Below the pieces are notes generated by a model, which saw only the letters and a program-made list of their open reading frames with translations, did no database searches and was not told where the DNA came from. Made by a program: the position numbers and the translations under genes. From assembly GCA_947470105.1 (NCBI GenBank), contig CANISR010000001.1, forward strand, positions 36,428 to 100,427: 64,000 nt of DNA. The letters run 5' to 3'. Below, piece by piece: positions 8,793-18,305 of this stretch. Every line of letters starts with the position of its first letter. Within the stretch, counting starts at the first letter, position 1. The DNA is from Fidelibacterota bacterium. Its GTDB lineage: Bacteria; Pseudomonadota; Alphaproteobacteria; Rhodospirillales; Rhodospirillaceae.

Positions 8793-9470
8793 ATGGAAGG
8801 CTTTCAGTTTATCGACATCATCATCCTGGCCATGGCCGCAGGCTTTGTGGTGCTGCGGTTACGCAGCGTTCTGGGCCGCCGCACCGGGCATGAGCCGCAG
8901 ACGCCGCCGGCCGCCGACAATTTCGGCCGCAGCCCCGACAATGTCGTGCCCATGCCCCAGCCGGCCCGCCGCGGCCGCGAGGGCGTCCTGGATATCGAAC
9001 CGGCGTATCAGGGCACGGAGCTCGAAGCCGGTCTGGTTCAGCTCAAGATGGCCGATCCCAATTTCTCTGTGGCCCGCTTCCTCGAAGGCGCCGCCAAAGC
9101 CTTCGAAATGATCGTCGCGGCCTATGCCAAGCATGACACCGACACCCTGAAGCCGTTGGTGAGCGACGACGTCTACGCCGGTTTCGCGTCCTCGATTCAG
9201 GATCGTGAAGACCGCGGCGAAACCGCGGAAACCGAACTCGTCGTGCTGAAGCCGCCCAAGCTTGAGTCCATCGAGGTTGTCGACGGCCGCGCCCTGGTGG
9301 CGGTGCGCTTCCAGAGCGAGCAGGTCAACGTGATCCGGGATAAATCCGGCGCGGTGATCGAAGGCAGCCGTGATCATGTGGAGAGCGTCACCGACGTCTG
9401 GACCTTCGCCCACGACGTCGCCAGCCGCGATCCCAACTGGATCCTGGTCACGACCCGCAGCGTCGAATAG
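8793..9470 (+). CDS. Tim44/TimA family membrane-associated protein
   Basis: A 225-residue protein with one N-terminal membrane segment (FIDIIILAMAAGFVVLRL), a Pro/Arg-rich linker to about residue 75, and a C-terminal Tim44-like fold (DPNFSVARFLEGAAKAFEMI, then DTLKPLVSDDVYAGF and the WTFAHDVASRDPNWIL end). Tim44 in mitochondria tethers the import motor; the alphaproteobacterial homologues are inner-membrane-anchored proteins of less certain role. It is placed, as usual in this class, near secB and before mltA. The ATG at 8793 lies ten bases after CGATAGGCGATCC, with no strong ribosome site. Confidence 0.88.
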   Translation: MEGFQFIDIIILAMAAGFVVLRLRSVLGRRTGHEPQTPPAADNFGRSPDNVVPMPQPARRGREGVLDIEPAYQGTELEAGLVQLKMADPNFSVARFLEGAAKAFEMIVAAYAKHDTDTLKPLVSDDVYAGFASSIQDREDRGETAETELVVLKPPKLESIEVVDGRALVAVRFQSEQVNVIRDKSGAVIEGSRDHVESVTDVWTFAHDVASRDPNWILVTTRSVE

Positions 9471-9515
9471 CCCAGCAGGCGCCGGCGCTTTCGTTCCTTC
9501 CCCCGTCCTTTTCTG

Positions 9516-10799
9516 ATGTCTCCCAATCAACGCCTTCTCGCGACAGCACTTGTATCGGCGCTGGTCGGCGCCGTGATCGGCGTCACCGTAACCAAACGCC
9601 TGCAGCCGCCCGTCGTAGAGCGCGAGCCTGCGGATCAGGTGCGCGCGGAACCCGGCGCGGTCTATACGCCGGTCGGCGTAAGCGCCCTTCCCGGCTGGTC
9701 CGAAGACACAGTGGTGCAAGCGCTGCCGGGCCTGAAGCGCTCCTGCAACGCCCTGAAGTCCCTCAGCCCCGACACCACCATCGGCAACGGCCCCATCGCC
9801 CGTCCGGCCGCAGCCTGGCACGCGGCCTGCGCCCAACTTGAAAACACCCAGGACGGCGACGCCAATGTCCGCGCGACCCTGGAGCGGGCGTTCATGCCTT
9901 ACCGCGTCACCGCCTCGTCGGGCGCGGGGCGCGAAACCGCCAAGGGCGTGTTCACCGGCTACTATGAATCCGAGCTCAACGGCTCACTGGTTCAAACCGG
10001 CGCCTATCAGTTTCCGATCTACGGACCGCCGCGCAATCTGATCGTCGCCAACCTCAAGAACTTCCTGCCCAAGGCGACGCAATTGCCGAGCGGCATCCCC
10101 GATACGCTCGTGGGCCGCCTGGATCCCGAAGACGCCGGCGCCGGGCAACGGCGGCTTCAGCCGTTCTTCACCCGCGAGGAAATCGACACCGGCCATGTGC
10201 TGGCCGATGATGCGGATGTGTTGCTGTGGGCCGACGATCCGGTGGCGGTGCACGTATTGCATATCCAGGGGTCCGGCCGGGTCAATATGCCCGACGGCAG
10301 CCAGCAGCGGATTGGTTTTGCCGCCCACAACGGCCGCGCCTTCAAGGGCATAGGATCGATCCTCCTGGAAGCCGGCATGCTGCAGCCGGGGGGTGCTTCC
10401 ATGATCGCAGTGCGCGATTGGCTCAAGGGTCATCCCGATCAGGCCATTGAGCTCATGAACCGCAACACCCGCTACATCTTCTTCCGCCGCATCCCCGCCG
10501 GCACCGACGGGCCCATCGGCGCCCTCGGCGTACCCCTGACCGCCGGACGCTCCCTCGCCGTAGACCCGCGCTATATCCCGCTGGGTGCGCCGGTGTGGCT
10601 GGATCTCAAAGACCCGGACAACGTCGAGCTTCAACGTTTGGTCGTGGCGGAAGACGTGGGCGGCGCCATCACCGGCCCGGTGCGCGGGGACTATTTCTGG
10701 GGCCACGGCGAGGATGCCTTTCACAAGGCCGCCCGCATGAAGTCGCAAGGGTCGTACTTCGTCTTCATTCCGCGCCCGGTTGGGCAGCCGGGCACCTGA
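9516..10799 (+). CDS. mltA: membrane-bound lytic murein transglycosylase A
   Basis: MltA cleaves the glycan strand of peptidoglycan to 1,6-anhydro-muropeptides, which helps turnover and insertion of new wall. An N-terminal hydrophobic segment (LLATALVSALVGAVIGVTV) gives membrane anchoring or export. The MltA barrel domain includes KGVFTGYYESELNGS, VHVLHIQGSGRVNMPDG and AAHNGRAFKGIGSILLE. The C-terminal 3D domain follows: VPLTAGRSLAVDPRYIPLG and VVAEDVGGAITGPVRGDYFW, with the catalytic aspartate in the latter. No lipobox cysteine is visible. It lies 45 bases after the Tim44-like gene. Confidence 0.94.
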   Translation: MSPNQRLLATALVSALVGAVIGVTVTKRLQPPVVEREPADQVRAEPGAVYTPVGVSALPGWSEDTVVQALPGLKRSCNALKSLSPDTTIGNGPIARPAAAWHAACAQLENTQDGDANVRATLERAFMPYRVTASSGAGRETAKGVFTGYYESELNGSLVQTGAYQFPIYGPPRNLIVANLKNFLPKATQLPSGIPDTLVGRLDPEDAGAGQRRLQPFFTREEIDTGHVLADDADVLLWADDPVAVHVLHIQGSGRVNMPDGSQQRIGFAAHNGRAFKGIGSILLEAGMLQPGGASMIAVRDWLKGHPDQAIELMNRNTRYIFFRRIPAGTDGPIGALGVPLTAGRSLAVDPRYIPLGAPVWLDLKDPDNVELQRLVVAEDVGGAITGPVRGDYFWGHGEDAFHKAARMKSQGSYFVFIPRPVGQPGT

Positions 10800-10858
10800 T
10801 CAGCGGCTCGTTTAGAGTCGGGTAAACTTTGGCGGTTACGCTGCGCCAGACTGGCGGC

Positions 10859-10913
10859 TTAGGCCTTCAAATCAATAGACTTCGCGCGAATCCAGCGGCT
10901 ATTGATGGCCTAA
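10859..10913. repeat. nested inverted repeat ahead of the unknown membrane protein gene
   Basis: TTAGGCC (10859-10865) pairs with GGCCTAA (10907-10913), and ATCAATAG (10871-10878) with CTATTGAT (10899-10906), all perfectly. Only TTCAA is unpaired between the two 5' arms. The 20-base loop itself contains the perfect palindrome TTCGCGCGAA (10881-10890). No T run follows, so it is not an ordinary terminator. It ends 28 bases before the next start codon. Confidence 0.7.
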
Positions 10914-10941
10914 ATCGGTACGAGTCGCGGGACCCAAAGAC

Positions 10942-11499
10942 ATGAATTCGACGCCCACGCCCAAGGCTGGTGAAAAAAAGCGCGACCGGGCGCTGTTCGC
11001 GCGCCTGATCGAGTCCTACCAGGCCGACCGTGTCGGCATCTTCGTGGACTTCGACCGGCTCAATCACCCGCGCTCGCCGGTGTGGAATCCCTGGGAAAAC
11101 ATCGCCCCCCTGCTGTTCATCCTGTTCGGCTCCCTGGCGGTCATGTTCTTCATGATGCTGCTGGGCATCGCCGTCATGGTGTTGGGCGTGCTGTTTTATC
11201 TGTTCATCATGCGCCCCTGGATCGCCCAGCGGGTGTACCGCCGCGCCATTGATGCGGCGACCGAGAACCTCCACAACTGGAACCTGTTGTGGAAGATGGG
11301 CGGCCTTGTCATCACGCTCAACCATATGAACAAGACCCGCTGCGTGGCGCCGGACGGTGACTGGCGCGCCTTCGTGACGCGCTATCTGCCGGAAATGGAG
11401 CTGGAAGGCACCGAGATCTATAACGCCTTCAAGCAAGGCGGCGCCGACGAGGACAAGGGCAAGGAAAAGCCCTCCCGGTATCAAGACATGCATATGTGA
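10942..11499 (+). CDS. unknown inner-membrane protein, two-helix hairpin
   Basis: I do not recognise this 185-residue protein. Residues 1-50 are polar and basic with conserved-looking text (LIESYQADRVGIFVDFDRLN). Residues about 54-92 are a long hydrophobic stretch (PLLFILFGSLAVMFFMMLLG, then IAVMVLGVLFYLFIM) that would form two membrane helices with a short turn. The remaining 90 residues are mixed helical and soluble, ending in a charged tail. Codon use matches the neighbours, so it is a real gene. It lies between mltA and smr and reads the same way, nine bases before smr, so an envelope role is possible but unproven. Confidence 0.8.
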   Translation: MNSTPTPKAGEKKRDRALFARLIESYQADRVGIFVDFDRLNHPRSPVWNPWENIAPLLFILFGSLAVMFFMMLLGIAVMVLGVLFYLFIMRPWIAQRVYRRAIDAATENLHNWNLLWKMGGLVITLNHMNKTRCVAPDGDWRAFVTRYLPEMELEGTEIYNAFKQGGADEDKGKEKPSRYQDMHM

Positions 11500-11508
11500 C
11501 GGTGAGCC

Positions 11509-12039
11509 GTGGCCCCGCGCCGCGATCTCAGTCCGGAAGACGCCCAGCTCTGGCGTTATGTCACCCGCAATGTGAATCCCTATCACGGCGCCCGGCATCC
11601 AACGCCCGAGCCTGAGCCGGACGCACCGGTAGAAAAGGCGCAGCCGCTCCACCGCGTGCGTGAAACCCCAGCACCTTCCGCGCCGCAGAAATCTCTCAGC
11701 GTCGGCAACGTGGTGGACATGGATCGCCGCACCGCGCGCCGGCTCAAGCGCGGTGAACTGCCGGTGGACGGGCGCATCGACCTGCACGGCATGACCCTCG
11801 ACCAGGCCCACGGCGCCCTGACAGGCTTCCTGCGCGGCGCCTACACGCGCGGTGCGCGCTGCGTGGTGGTGGTGACCGGGAAAGGCAAAGCCGGCGAAGG
11901 CACAGGAAAAATCCGCCGCGAAACGCCCCACTGGCTCAATCAGGCTGCGCTACGGCCGCTGGTGCTCGCGGTAACCGAGGCGCGCACCCATGATGGCGGG
12001 ACGGGCGCCTTTTACGTACTGCTGAAGAGAAAGCGCTAG
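11509..12039 (+). CDS. Smr domain protein
   Basis: The small MutS-related domain occupies about residues 88-174: [20 protein letters not shown] with the D-L-H-G motif, [20 protein letters not shown], and the final [17 protein letters not shown]. Such stand-alone Smr proteins are nucleases or nucleic-acid binders, some acting on collided ribosome mRNA. The N-terminal half is Pro-rich and probably flexible. The GTG at 11509 gives the usual R-D-L-S-P-E-D opening ([17 protein letters not shown]). Its stop overlaps the end of hslU on the opposite strand by four bases. Confidence 0.9.
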   Translation: MAPRRDLSPEDAQLWRYVTRNVNPYHGARHPTPEPEPDAPVEKAQPLHRVRETPAPSAPQKSLSVGNVVDMDRRTARRLKRGELPVDGRIDLHGMTLDQAHGALTGFLRGAYTRGARCVVVVTGKGKAGEGTGKIRRETPHWLNQAALRPLVLAVTEARTHDGGTGAFYVLLKRKR

Positions 12040-13349
12040 AGAATAAACCGCGACAGGTCGCCTTTGCGGGCCAGTTCGCCCACCTGGCTTTTCACATAGG
12101 CAGCATCGACCGTGAAGGTCTCGCCGGATTTGTCCGTGGCGGCGAAGCTGATGTCTTCCAGCAGCTTTTCCAGAACCGTGTGCAGGCGGCGCGCACCGAT
12201 GTTTTCGATGCTGGCGTTGATTTCAGCGGCCAGGTCGGCGACGGCGGTGATGGCATCGTCCCGGAAATCCAACGTCACATTCTCCGTCGCCAGCAGCGCC
12301 TTGTACTGCTTGATCAAATTGAATTCGGTCTCGGTGAGGATGCGCACAAAATCCTCGCGGGAAAGGGCCTTGAGCTCGACGCGGATCGGCAGGCGCCCTT
12401 GCAGCTCAGGCAGCAGATCGGCGGGCTTGGCCAGATGGAATGCGCCCGAGGCGATGAACAGGATGTGGTCGGTCTTCACCGGGCCATGCTTGGTGGTCAC
12501 GGTGGTGCCCTCGATCAGCGGCAATAGATCGCGCTGCACGCCTTCGCGGCTGACGTCGGCGCCGCGGGCGCCGTCGCGGCCGGTGATCTTGTCGATCTCG
12601 TCCAGGAATACGATGCCGTCGTTCTCCACCGCGCTGATGGCTTCGCGGGTCACGCGTTCCTGGTTCAGAAGTTTGTCGGATTCCTCGCGCAACAGCACTT
12701 CATAGGACTGGGACACGGACATCTTGCGCGCCTTGGCACGGGCGCCGAACATGCCGCCCAGGACGTCGCCCAGATTGACCATGCCCATCTGTGCGCCCGG
12801 CATGCCCGGAATATCCATGGTCGGCATGGACGCCGTCACGGACTCCTGCACCTGGACCTCGATCTCGCGGTCGTTGAGCGAACCTTCGCGCAGCATTTTG
12901 CGGAATTTCTGCCGGGTTTCGACGCTGGCGTTGTCGCCTACCAAGGCATCCAGCACCCGCTCCTCGGCGGCCAGTTCGGCTTTCGCCGTGACCTCCTTGC
13001 GCAAGCGATCACGGGTCATGGTGAGGGAGATTTCGGTCAGGTCGCGGATGATGCTTTCCACGTCCCGGCCCACATAGCCCACTTCGGTGAATTTGGTGGC
13101 CTCGATCTTGAGGAACGGCGCGTTGGCCAGTTTCGCCAGACGCCGCGCAATCTCGGTCTTGCCCACGCCGGTGGGGCCGACCATGAGGATGTTCTTGGGC
13201 AGCACTTCATTGCGCAGGTCTTCGGGCAACTGCTGGCGCCGCCAGCGATTGCGTAAGGCGACAGCGACGGCGCGTTTAGCGTCGTTCTGGCCGATGATGA
13301 AGCGGTCCAGCTCCGAAACGATCTCGCGCGGGGAGAAACTGCTGCTCAT
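12036..13349 (-). CDS. hslU: ATP-dependent protease ATPase subunit HslU
   Basis: HslU (ClpY) is the AAA+ unfoldase that feeds substrates into the HslV peptidase. Walker A is GPTGVGKT at 58-65, Walker B lies in [12 protein letters not shown], and [20 protein letters not shown] and the sensor region [20 protein letters not shown] are typical. The I-domain between the Walker motifs has the Met/Gly-rich stretch expected. The start overlaps the hslV stop as ATGA, so the pair is translationally coupled. It converges with the Smr gene. Confidence 0.97.
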   Translation of the reverse strand: MSSSFSPREIVSELDRFIIGQNDAKRAVAVALRNRWRRQQLPEDLRNEVLPKNILMVGPTGVGKTEIARRLAKLANAPFLKIEATKFTEVGYVGRDVESIIRDLTEISLTMTRDRLRKEVTAKAELAAEERVLDALVGDNASVETRQKFRKMLREGSLNDREIEVQVQESVTASMPTMDIPGMPGAQMGMVNLGDVLGGMFGARAKARKMSVSQSYEVLLREESDKLLNQERVTREAISAVENDGIVFLDEIDKITGRDGARGADVSREGVQRDLLPLIEGTTVTTKHGPVKTDHILFIASGAFHLAKPADLLPELQGRLPIRVELKALSREDFVRILTETEFNLIKQYKALLATENVTLDFRDDAITAVADLAAEINASIENIGARRLHTVLEKLLEDISFAATDKSGETFTVDAAYVKSQVGELARKGDLSRFIL

Positions 13350-13891
13350 AAAGATTCCAAGGTTACTTCGCGGTTGGTGTAGACGCAGATATCGGCGGCG
13401 ATGCCCATGGCTTTGCGGGCGATGGCCTCGGCGTCCATGTCCGGGATGTCAACCAGCGCCCGGGCAGCGGCCAGAGCGAATGCCCCGCCGGAGCCGATGC
13501 CGATCAAACCGGCTTCAGGTTCCAGCACGTCGCCGGTGCCGGACAGGATCAGCGATACGTCTTGGTCCGCCACGGCCATCATGGCTTCCAGGCGGCGCAG
13601 GTAACGATCCGTGCGCCAATCCTTGGCCAGCTCGACACAGGCCCGCATCAATTGCCCCGGGTGTTTCTCCAGCTTGGCTTCCAGGCGCTCGAACAGGGTG
13701 AAGGCGTCAGCGGTGGCGCCGGCGAAGCCTGCGATCACCTGGCCATCCGACAGCCGGCGCACCTTACGTGCATTGGCCTTGACGATTTGCGCGCCCATGG
13801 TCACCTGACCGTCGCCGGCGATGACCACGCGGCCGTTCTTGCGCACGGATAAAATGGTCGTGCCGTGCCAAGCCTGTTCCGATGACGCAAT
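13346..13891 (-). CDS. hslV: ATP-dependent protease peptidase subunit HslV, probable ATT start
   Basis: HslV (ClpQ) is the proteasome-like threonine peptidase of the HslUV complex. The mature protein must begin at the Thr of [20 protein letters not shown], which is encoded here. No ATG, GTG or TTG precedes it in frame before the end of the upstream gene. The first GTG (13846) lies after the catalytic threonine. The only sensible initiator is an ATT at 13891, giving [14 protein letters not shown]; with Met at the ATT this matches the usual length and AWHGTTI context of alphaproteobacterial HslV. The rest ([33 protein letters not shown]) is normal. A base error replacing ATG is the alternative. 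Confidence 0.9.
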   Translation of the reverse strand: MASSEQAWHGTTILSVRKNGRVVIAGDGQVTMGAQIVKANARKVRRLSDGQVIAGFAGATADAFTLFERLEAKLEKHPGQLMRACVELAKDWRTDRYLRRLEAMMAVADQDVSLILSGTGDVLEPEAGLIGIGSGGAFALAAARALVDIPDMDAEAIARKAMGIAADICVYTNREVTLESL

Positions 13892-13932
13892 GGAGGATCG
13901 CTTTCGTTGGGGAGGATCGTGGTGGGGAAGGT

Positions 13933-14790
13933 TCAGAAATGATGGTGAGTCCCGGCGGCGGTTTCAAGCTCCGCCTCGGTGCGAAGTTTCAGCACCACAG
14001 GCACGTGGTCGGAGGGCGGCTGCCAGTGTCGCACGTCGGTGAGGATCTCCACCGTGGCGATCCGAGACTTGAGCGCGGGGGTCACCCAGATGTGATCCAG
14101 GCGGCGGCCCTTGTTGGCGGCCTGCCAGTCTGACGCCCGGTAACTCCACCATGTAAATACCGGATCGTCGGCGGCAACCACCTCGCGCAAGGCATCGACG
14201 AAATAGAGCGAGCGCTTCATGCGCTCAAGCGCCGCCACTTCGATGGGCGTATGGGTGACGATCCGCGACATCCTGCGGTGATCCCATACATCCGACGGCA
14301 TGGGCGCGATGTTGAAATCCCCCGCCACCACCGCCAGGTCGCGCAAGCCGTGGGAAGTGGCCATGTGATCGCCGACCGCATCCACGAAACGCAGTTTGTG
14401 GGCGAACTTGGGATTGAGGTCCGCATCGGCAATCTGCCCGCCCGCCGGCACATAGAGCGAATGCACCGTAAGCGCGTCGCCGCCGAGATCAACGCGGGCG
14501 CTGATGTGGCGGGCATCCTCACGCTCGCAATGGTGATGGCGCTGAATATGGCTGAGGGGAATTTTGGAAAGGATGGCGACGCCGTTGTAGCCGCTCTTGT
14601 TGCCCCCTTGCCCGGCATAAGCCTGATGAGGATAGCCCAGGGCTTCGAGCGCCGCGGCGGGAAATGCCGCTTCGCTGCATTTGGTTTCCTGCAGGCAGAT
14701 GATATCGGCGCCGGTGTCGTCGATCAGGCGTTCGACCTGATGCATACGCTTGCGCACCGAGTTCACGTTCCAACTCGCGATGGTCAGCAT
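13933..14790 (-). CDS. xth: exodeoxyribonuclease III
   Basis: Xth is the AP endonuclease and 3'-5' exonuclease of base excision repair, of the endonuclease/exonuclease/phosphatase fold. Motifs in order are [58 protein letters not shown] and PSDHVPVVL. These include the metal-binding Glu and the catalytic Asp-His pair. The ATG at 14790 ([10 protein letters not shown]) is the family start; another ATG five codons upstream adds only MLSRL. It is preceded by a strong hairpin at 14820-14851 and lolA. Confidence 0.94.
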   Translation of the reverse strand: MLTIASWNVNSVRKRMHQVERLIDDTGADIICLQETKCSEAAFPAAALEALGYPHQAYAGQGGNKSGYNGVAILSKIPLSHIQRHHHCEREDARHISARVDLGGDALTVHSLYVPAGGQIADADLNPKFAHKLRFVDAVGDHMATSHGLRDLAVVAGDFNIAPMPSDVWDHRRMSRIVTHTPIEVAALERMKRSLYFVDALREVVAADDPVFTWWSYRASDWQAANKGRRLDHIWVTPALKSRIATVEILTDVRHWQPPSDHVPVVLKLRTEAELETAAGTHHHF

Positions 14791-14819
14791 CAGCCTAGAT
14801 AACATGAGCCGGATAAGAC

Positions 14820-14851
14820 GGCGCCCGGTGTTGGGGGGAACACCGGGCGCC
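14820..14851. terminator. perfect 13-pair hairpin between lolA and xth
   Basis: GGCGCCCGGTGTT and AACACCGGGCGCC form a perfect stem with a loop of six G (plus strand). It lies downstream of lolA and upstream of xth, both read leftwards. Only GTCTTATCC follows on the minus strand, so it lacks a proper T tract. It may stabilise the lolA transcript end or act in the xth leader; a classic terminator is less sure. Confidence 0.5.
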
Positions 14852-15073
14852 TAACACGACGCCAAGAACGGCAGGGGACACCGTCATTTTCCTTGGCGCA
14901 CCGGCAGCCTTTGCGGCGCCGATGGGTATGCGCTCAATATGGGCGGGACGGCCTTTTGTGCAACGGGTTGCGTTCGCATATCCGACATGCACGCGCTGCA
15001 AACGTGGCGGACGGCATGAAAGGCGCACAGAATCAGGACTTTAGGAGGTGGTCACAAGATTGTGACGACGGCT

Positions 15074-15694
15074 TTAGTTCTTATCGCCGCGATCCTGGCC
15101 GCGCTTTTTGGCGTCATATTTGAACAGATTGGCGTCCAATTTGCCGCCGAGCCGGATGTTGTCGAGGGTTACGACCACCTCTTTGCGCTGGGCATCGACC
15201 ACGCGCCATTGCTTGAGCTCAAACGGCGCTTCGGTGAAGACCAGGGTGAGTTTACCGGCGGCGGGATCCTTGGTCATGGACACAGCGATCTCGACCGTGC
15301 CGGTGGCTGCTTTCACGCCGCCGAGTTTGATGTCGGAATCGGTGAAGGACAGGTCCTTTTTCAGCAGCAATCCTGCGGGCGTATCGTTGAGGTCGATATG
15401 GCTCACGTCCTTCATCTGCGTATCCACGTAGATCAGGAACACGCCGTCGGCCACCATGAGCATCGGGGTCGGCGGATCGTAAGCCAGGCGCATCTTGCCG
15501 GGGCGGGAGATATAGAGGTCACCCTCGTGGCTTGAACCGTCGGGGTTCACCTGCACGAACCGCGCCTGCAAAGTGCTGATGCCGTTGAGATAACCCTCCG
15601 CGCGCTTGAGGGCGGCGGTTTCGGTATCGGTGAGGGCAAATGCAGGCGCCGCCGCGAACAGCAGGGCCGCCAGGAATGTCAGGAACTTACGCAT
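15074..15694 (-). CDS. lolA: outer-membrane lipoprotein carrier protein LolA
   Basis: LolA shuttles lipoproteins through the periplasm from LolCDE to the outer membrane. The ATG at 15694 opens a clear signal peptide (MRKFLTFLAALLFAAAPAFA) with cleavage likely after AFA. The mature part has GISTLQARFVQVNPDGSSHE, GDLYISRPGKMRLAYDPP and the beta-rich remainder of the LolA fold, 186 residues in all. A GTG one codon upstream is possible but unnecessary. It follows ftsK after about 85 bases in the usual alphaproteobacterial order ftsK-lolA-xth. Confidence 0.92.
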   Translation of the reverse strand: MRKFLTFLAALLFAAAPAFALTDTETAALKRAEGYLNGISTLQARFVQVNPDGSSHEGDLYISRPGKMRLAYDPPTPMLMVADGVFLIYVDTQMKDVSHIDLNDTPAGLLLKKDLSFTDSDIKLGGVKAATGTVEIAVSMTKDPAAGKLTLVFTEAPFELKQWRVVDAQRKEVVVTLDNIRLGGKLDANLFKYDAKKRGQDRGDKN

Positions 15695-15778
15695 CACGCC
15701 TCGCCATTGGTCTAGGCCGTAGATATGGCCGCAGACTATGGCGAGGGTGTGACCTAGTCCACCTTAACCGGGAAAGAC

Positions 15779-18268
15779 TCAGTAGTCGTCGCGTTGCGGC
15801 AGCAGAACTTCGCGTTTGCCCACGTGGTTGGCGCGGCTGATCATGCCTTGCTGTTCCATTTCCTCGATGATGCGGGCGGCCCTGTTGTAGCCGATCTGCA
15901 GGTGGCGCTGGATGAAGCTGGTGGAGGCTTTGCGCTCCCGGGCGATCACGGCTACGGCCTTGTCGAACAGGCCGTCGCCTTCGCTGGAATTGCCCCCGGC
16001 CTCGCCGCTAAAGCCCGGCACGCCGTCGAGATCGACGTCGTCGGTCACCTCCTCCACGTAGTCGGGCTCCGACTGGGCGCGCAGGTGATTGGTGACCTGT
16101 TCCACTTCCTTGTCGCTGACGAAGGGCCCGTGGACGCGGGTGATGCGTCCGCCGGCGGCCATATACAGCATGTCGCCCTGGCCAAGCAGTTGCTCGGCGC
16201 CCTGTTCGCCAAGGATGGTGCGGCTGTCGATCTTGGAGGTCACCTGGAAGCTGACGCGGGTCGGGAAGTTGGCTTTGATGGTGCCGGTGATCACATCCAC
16301 CGACGGACGCTGGGTGGCCATGATGACGTGAATGCCGGCCGCGCGCGCCATCTGGGCGAGGCGCTGGACGGCGGCTTCCACGTCTTTGCCGGCCACCAGC
16401 ATCAGGTCGGCCATTTCGTCGATGATGACGACGATATAGGGCAACGGCGTCAGGTCGAGGGCCTGTTCCTCATAGATCGGTTTGCCGGTGGAAGGTTCAA
16501 AGCCGGTCTGCACGGTGCGGGTCAGGGACTTGCCCTTACTCGCGGCTTCGGTGAGGCGCTGGTTGTAACCGGCGATATTGCGTACCGACAACTGACTCAT
16601 GGAACGGTAGCGGTTCTCCATCTCGCGCACGGTCCACTTCAGGGCCATGACCGCCTTGCCGGGGTCGGTCACCACCGGCGCCAATAGGTGCGGGATGCCG
16701 TCGTAGCTCGAGAGTTCGAGCATCTTGGGATCGATCATGATGAAGCGCACATCCGCGGGCGTGTTGCGGTAGAGCAGCGACATGATCATGGTATTGATGG
16801 CCACCGACTTGCCCGAGCCGGTGGTGCCGGCGACGAGCATGTGCGGCATACGGGCGAGATCGGCGAACACCGGTGTTCCATTGATATCCTTGCCCAGCGC
16901 CAGGCTGAGCTTGGCGTCGTTGGTCTCGAACTCCTCTGAGGACAGCATCTCGCGCAGATAGACGGTTTCACGGTTGGCGTTGGGTAGTTCGATGCCGATG
17001 ACGGTGCGGCCGGGAACCACGGCGATACGCACCGAGACCGCGCTCATGGAGCGGGCGATATCGTCGGCCAGGGACACCACGCGGGCGGTCTTGGTTCCGG
17101 GCGCCGGCTCCAGTTCATAGAGCGTGACCACGGGGCCGGGACGCACTTTGATGATCTGGCCCTTGATGCCGAAATCGTCGAGCACGGATTCCAACATGCG
17201 CGCGTTGCCTTCCAGGGCTTCGCGGCTGACGCTCTTGTTGTTCCGCTCAACGATGGGCGGCGTGAGGATGTCCAGCGGCGGCAGCTCGAAGCCCTTGTTG
17301 GCTTTGGGGAGCAAGCTGCCTTGGCGCGCCTCCATTTCCCGCTTGGTGGGCTTGGCCGCCTTGCGCGGTTCGACCACGGGCTCTTTCGGCGGCGCCTGGT
17401 ATTGGATCGCGGCCGGCGCGACATCGTCTTCATCGTCGTAATCGTCGATCGCCGGCGCGGTGCTGATGGCAGGAGCCTCATCGCGTTCATCGTCAATGAT
17501 CTCGGCGCGGCGCTTGGCCATGGCGGGTTCAGCCGCTTCGGGTTTGGGCTTGGGACGCGCCTCCTGGAAGCGCGCGAAGGCGGTTTTCATTCCGCCGCCA
17601 AGGGCCGCGAAGAACGCCATGAGCCCGGCAAAAAGACCGCGGCCGGCCATGACGCTGGTGCGGCCGGCGGTTTCGGGGCGCACGGTGATGCTGAACAGCG
17701 CGAGCAAGACGCCGCCCACGCCGGCAGCGATGCCGACGAGAATACGCACGGTGTGGAGGACAGGCGCCGGGATCGCGCCGAAGCGCGTCGCCACGTCGTG
17801 GTTGACGGTCATGGCTTGCATCAGTACGCGGCCGGCCGAGCCGCCGATGCCCGCACCCACGGGCCAAAAACTCGGTGCCGGAATCAGCGCGAGGCCCACG
17901 GCCAGCAGGATCATGCTGGCCAGTGCGCCCACGGTGCGCAGCCACAGCCATGTCACGGCCTCGCCGCGCATAAGACGGATACCCCAGGCCAGAACTGCGA
18001 GCCCGGCGATGCCGGCGCCCAGTCCCGTGGCCTGCAGCAGCACATCGGCCACCACGGCGCCCACATAGCCCAACGCGTTCTGCGCGCCCGAAGACGTGGC
18101 GGTGTCGAAGGAGGGATCGTCGGGCGCATAGGTCAGCAGCGCCAGCAGGACCGCGGCCCCCACAGCTGCCACCAGCCCGCCCGCGACAAACAGCGCGGAG
18201 CGCTTGAGCAAGGCGGCCCAAGCCGGCGGCAGGAACGGAACGTTCTCGGTGCGAACGGCGGTGTTCAT
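15779..18268 (-). CDS. ftsK: DNA translocase FtsK
   Basis: FtsK couples cell division to chromosome segregation by pumping DNA at the septum towards dif. The 829-residue protein has N-terminal membrane segments within residues 20-215, a Pro/Glu/Lys linker (235-330), the alpha-beta motor with Walker A GTTGSGKS at 481-488 and [12 protein letters not shown], and a C-terminal gamma winged-helix domain ([20 protein letters not shown]) that reads the polar KOPS sequences. ATG 18268 is preceded by GGGGA at a fair distance; a TTG four codons upstream is unlikely. The linker is much shorter than in E. coli, as usual in this class. Confidence 0.96.
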   Translation of the reverse strand: MNTAVRTENVPFLPPAWAALLKRSALFVAGGLVAAVGAAVLLALLTYAPDDPSFDTATSSGAQNALGYVGAVVADVLLQATGLGAGIAGLAVLAWGIRLMRGEAVTWLWLRTVGALASMILLAVGLALIPAPSFWPVGAGIGGSAGRVLMQAMTVNHDVATRFGAIPAPVLHTVRILVGIAAGVGGVLLALFSITVRPETAGRTSVMAGRGLFAGLMAFFAALGGGMKTAFARFQEARPKPKPEAAEPAMAKRRAEIIDDERDEAPAISTAPAIDDYDDEDDVAPAAIQYQAPPKEPVVEPRKAAKPTKREMEARQGSLLPKANKGFELPPLDILTPPIVERNNKSVSREALEGNARMLESVLDDFGIKGQIIKVRPGPVVTLYELEPAPGTKTARVVSLADDIARSMSAVSVRIAVVPGRTVIGIELPNANRETVYLREMLSSEEFETNDAKLSLALGKDINGTPVFADLARMPHMLVAGTTGSGKSVAINTMIMSLLYRNTPADVRFIMIDPKMLELSSYDGIPHLLAPVVTDPGKAVMALKWTVREMENRYRSMSQLSVRNIAGYNQRLTEAASKGKSLTRTVQTGFEPSTGKPIYEEQALDLTPLPYIVVIIDEMADLMLVAGKDVEAAVQRLAQMARAAGIHVIMATQRPSVDVITGTIKANFPTRVSFQVTSKIDSRTILGEQGAEQLLGQGDMLYMAAGGRITRVHGPFVSDKEVEQVTNHLRAQSEPDYVEEVTDDVDLDGVPGFSGEAGGNSSEGDGLFDKAVAVIARERKASTSFIQRHLQIGYNRAARIIEEMEQQGMISRANHVGKREVLLPQRDDY

Positions 18269-18305
18269 GGCAATCCCCAAATGTCGAGCAACAGGTCGCT
18301 TAAGC

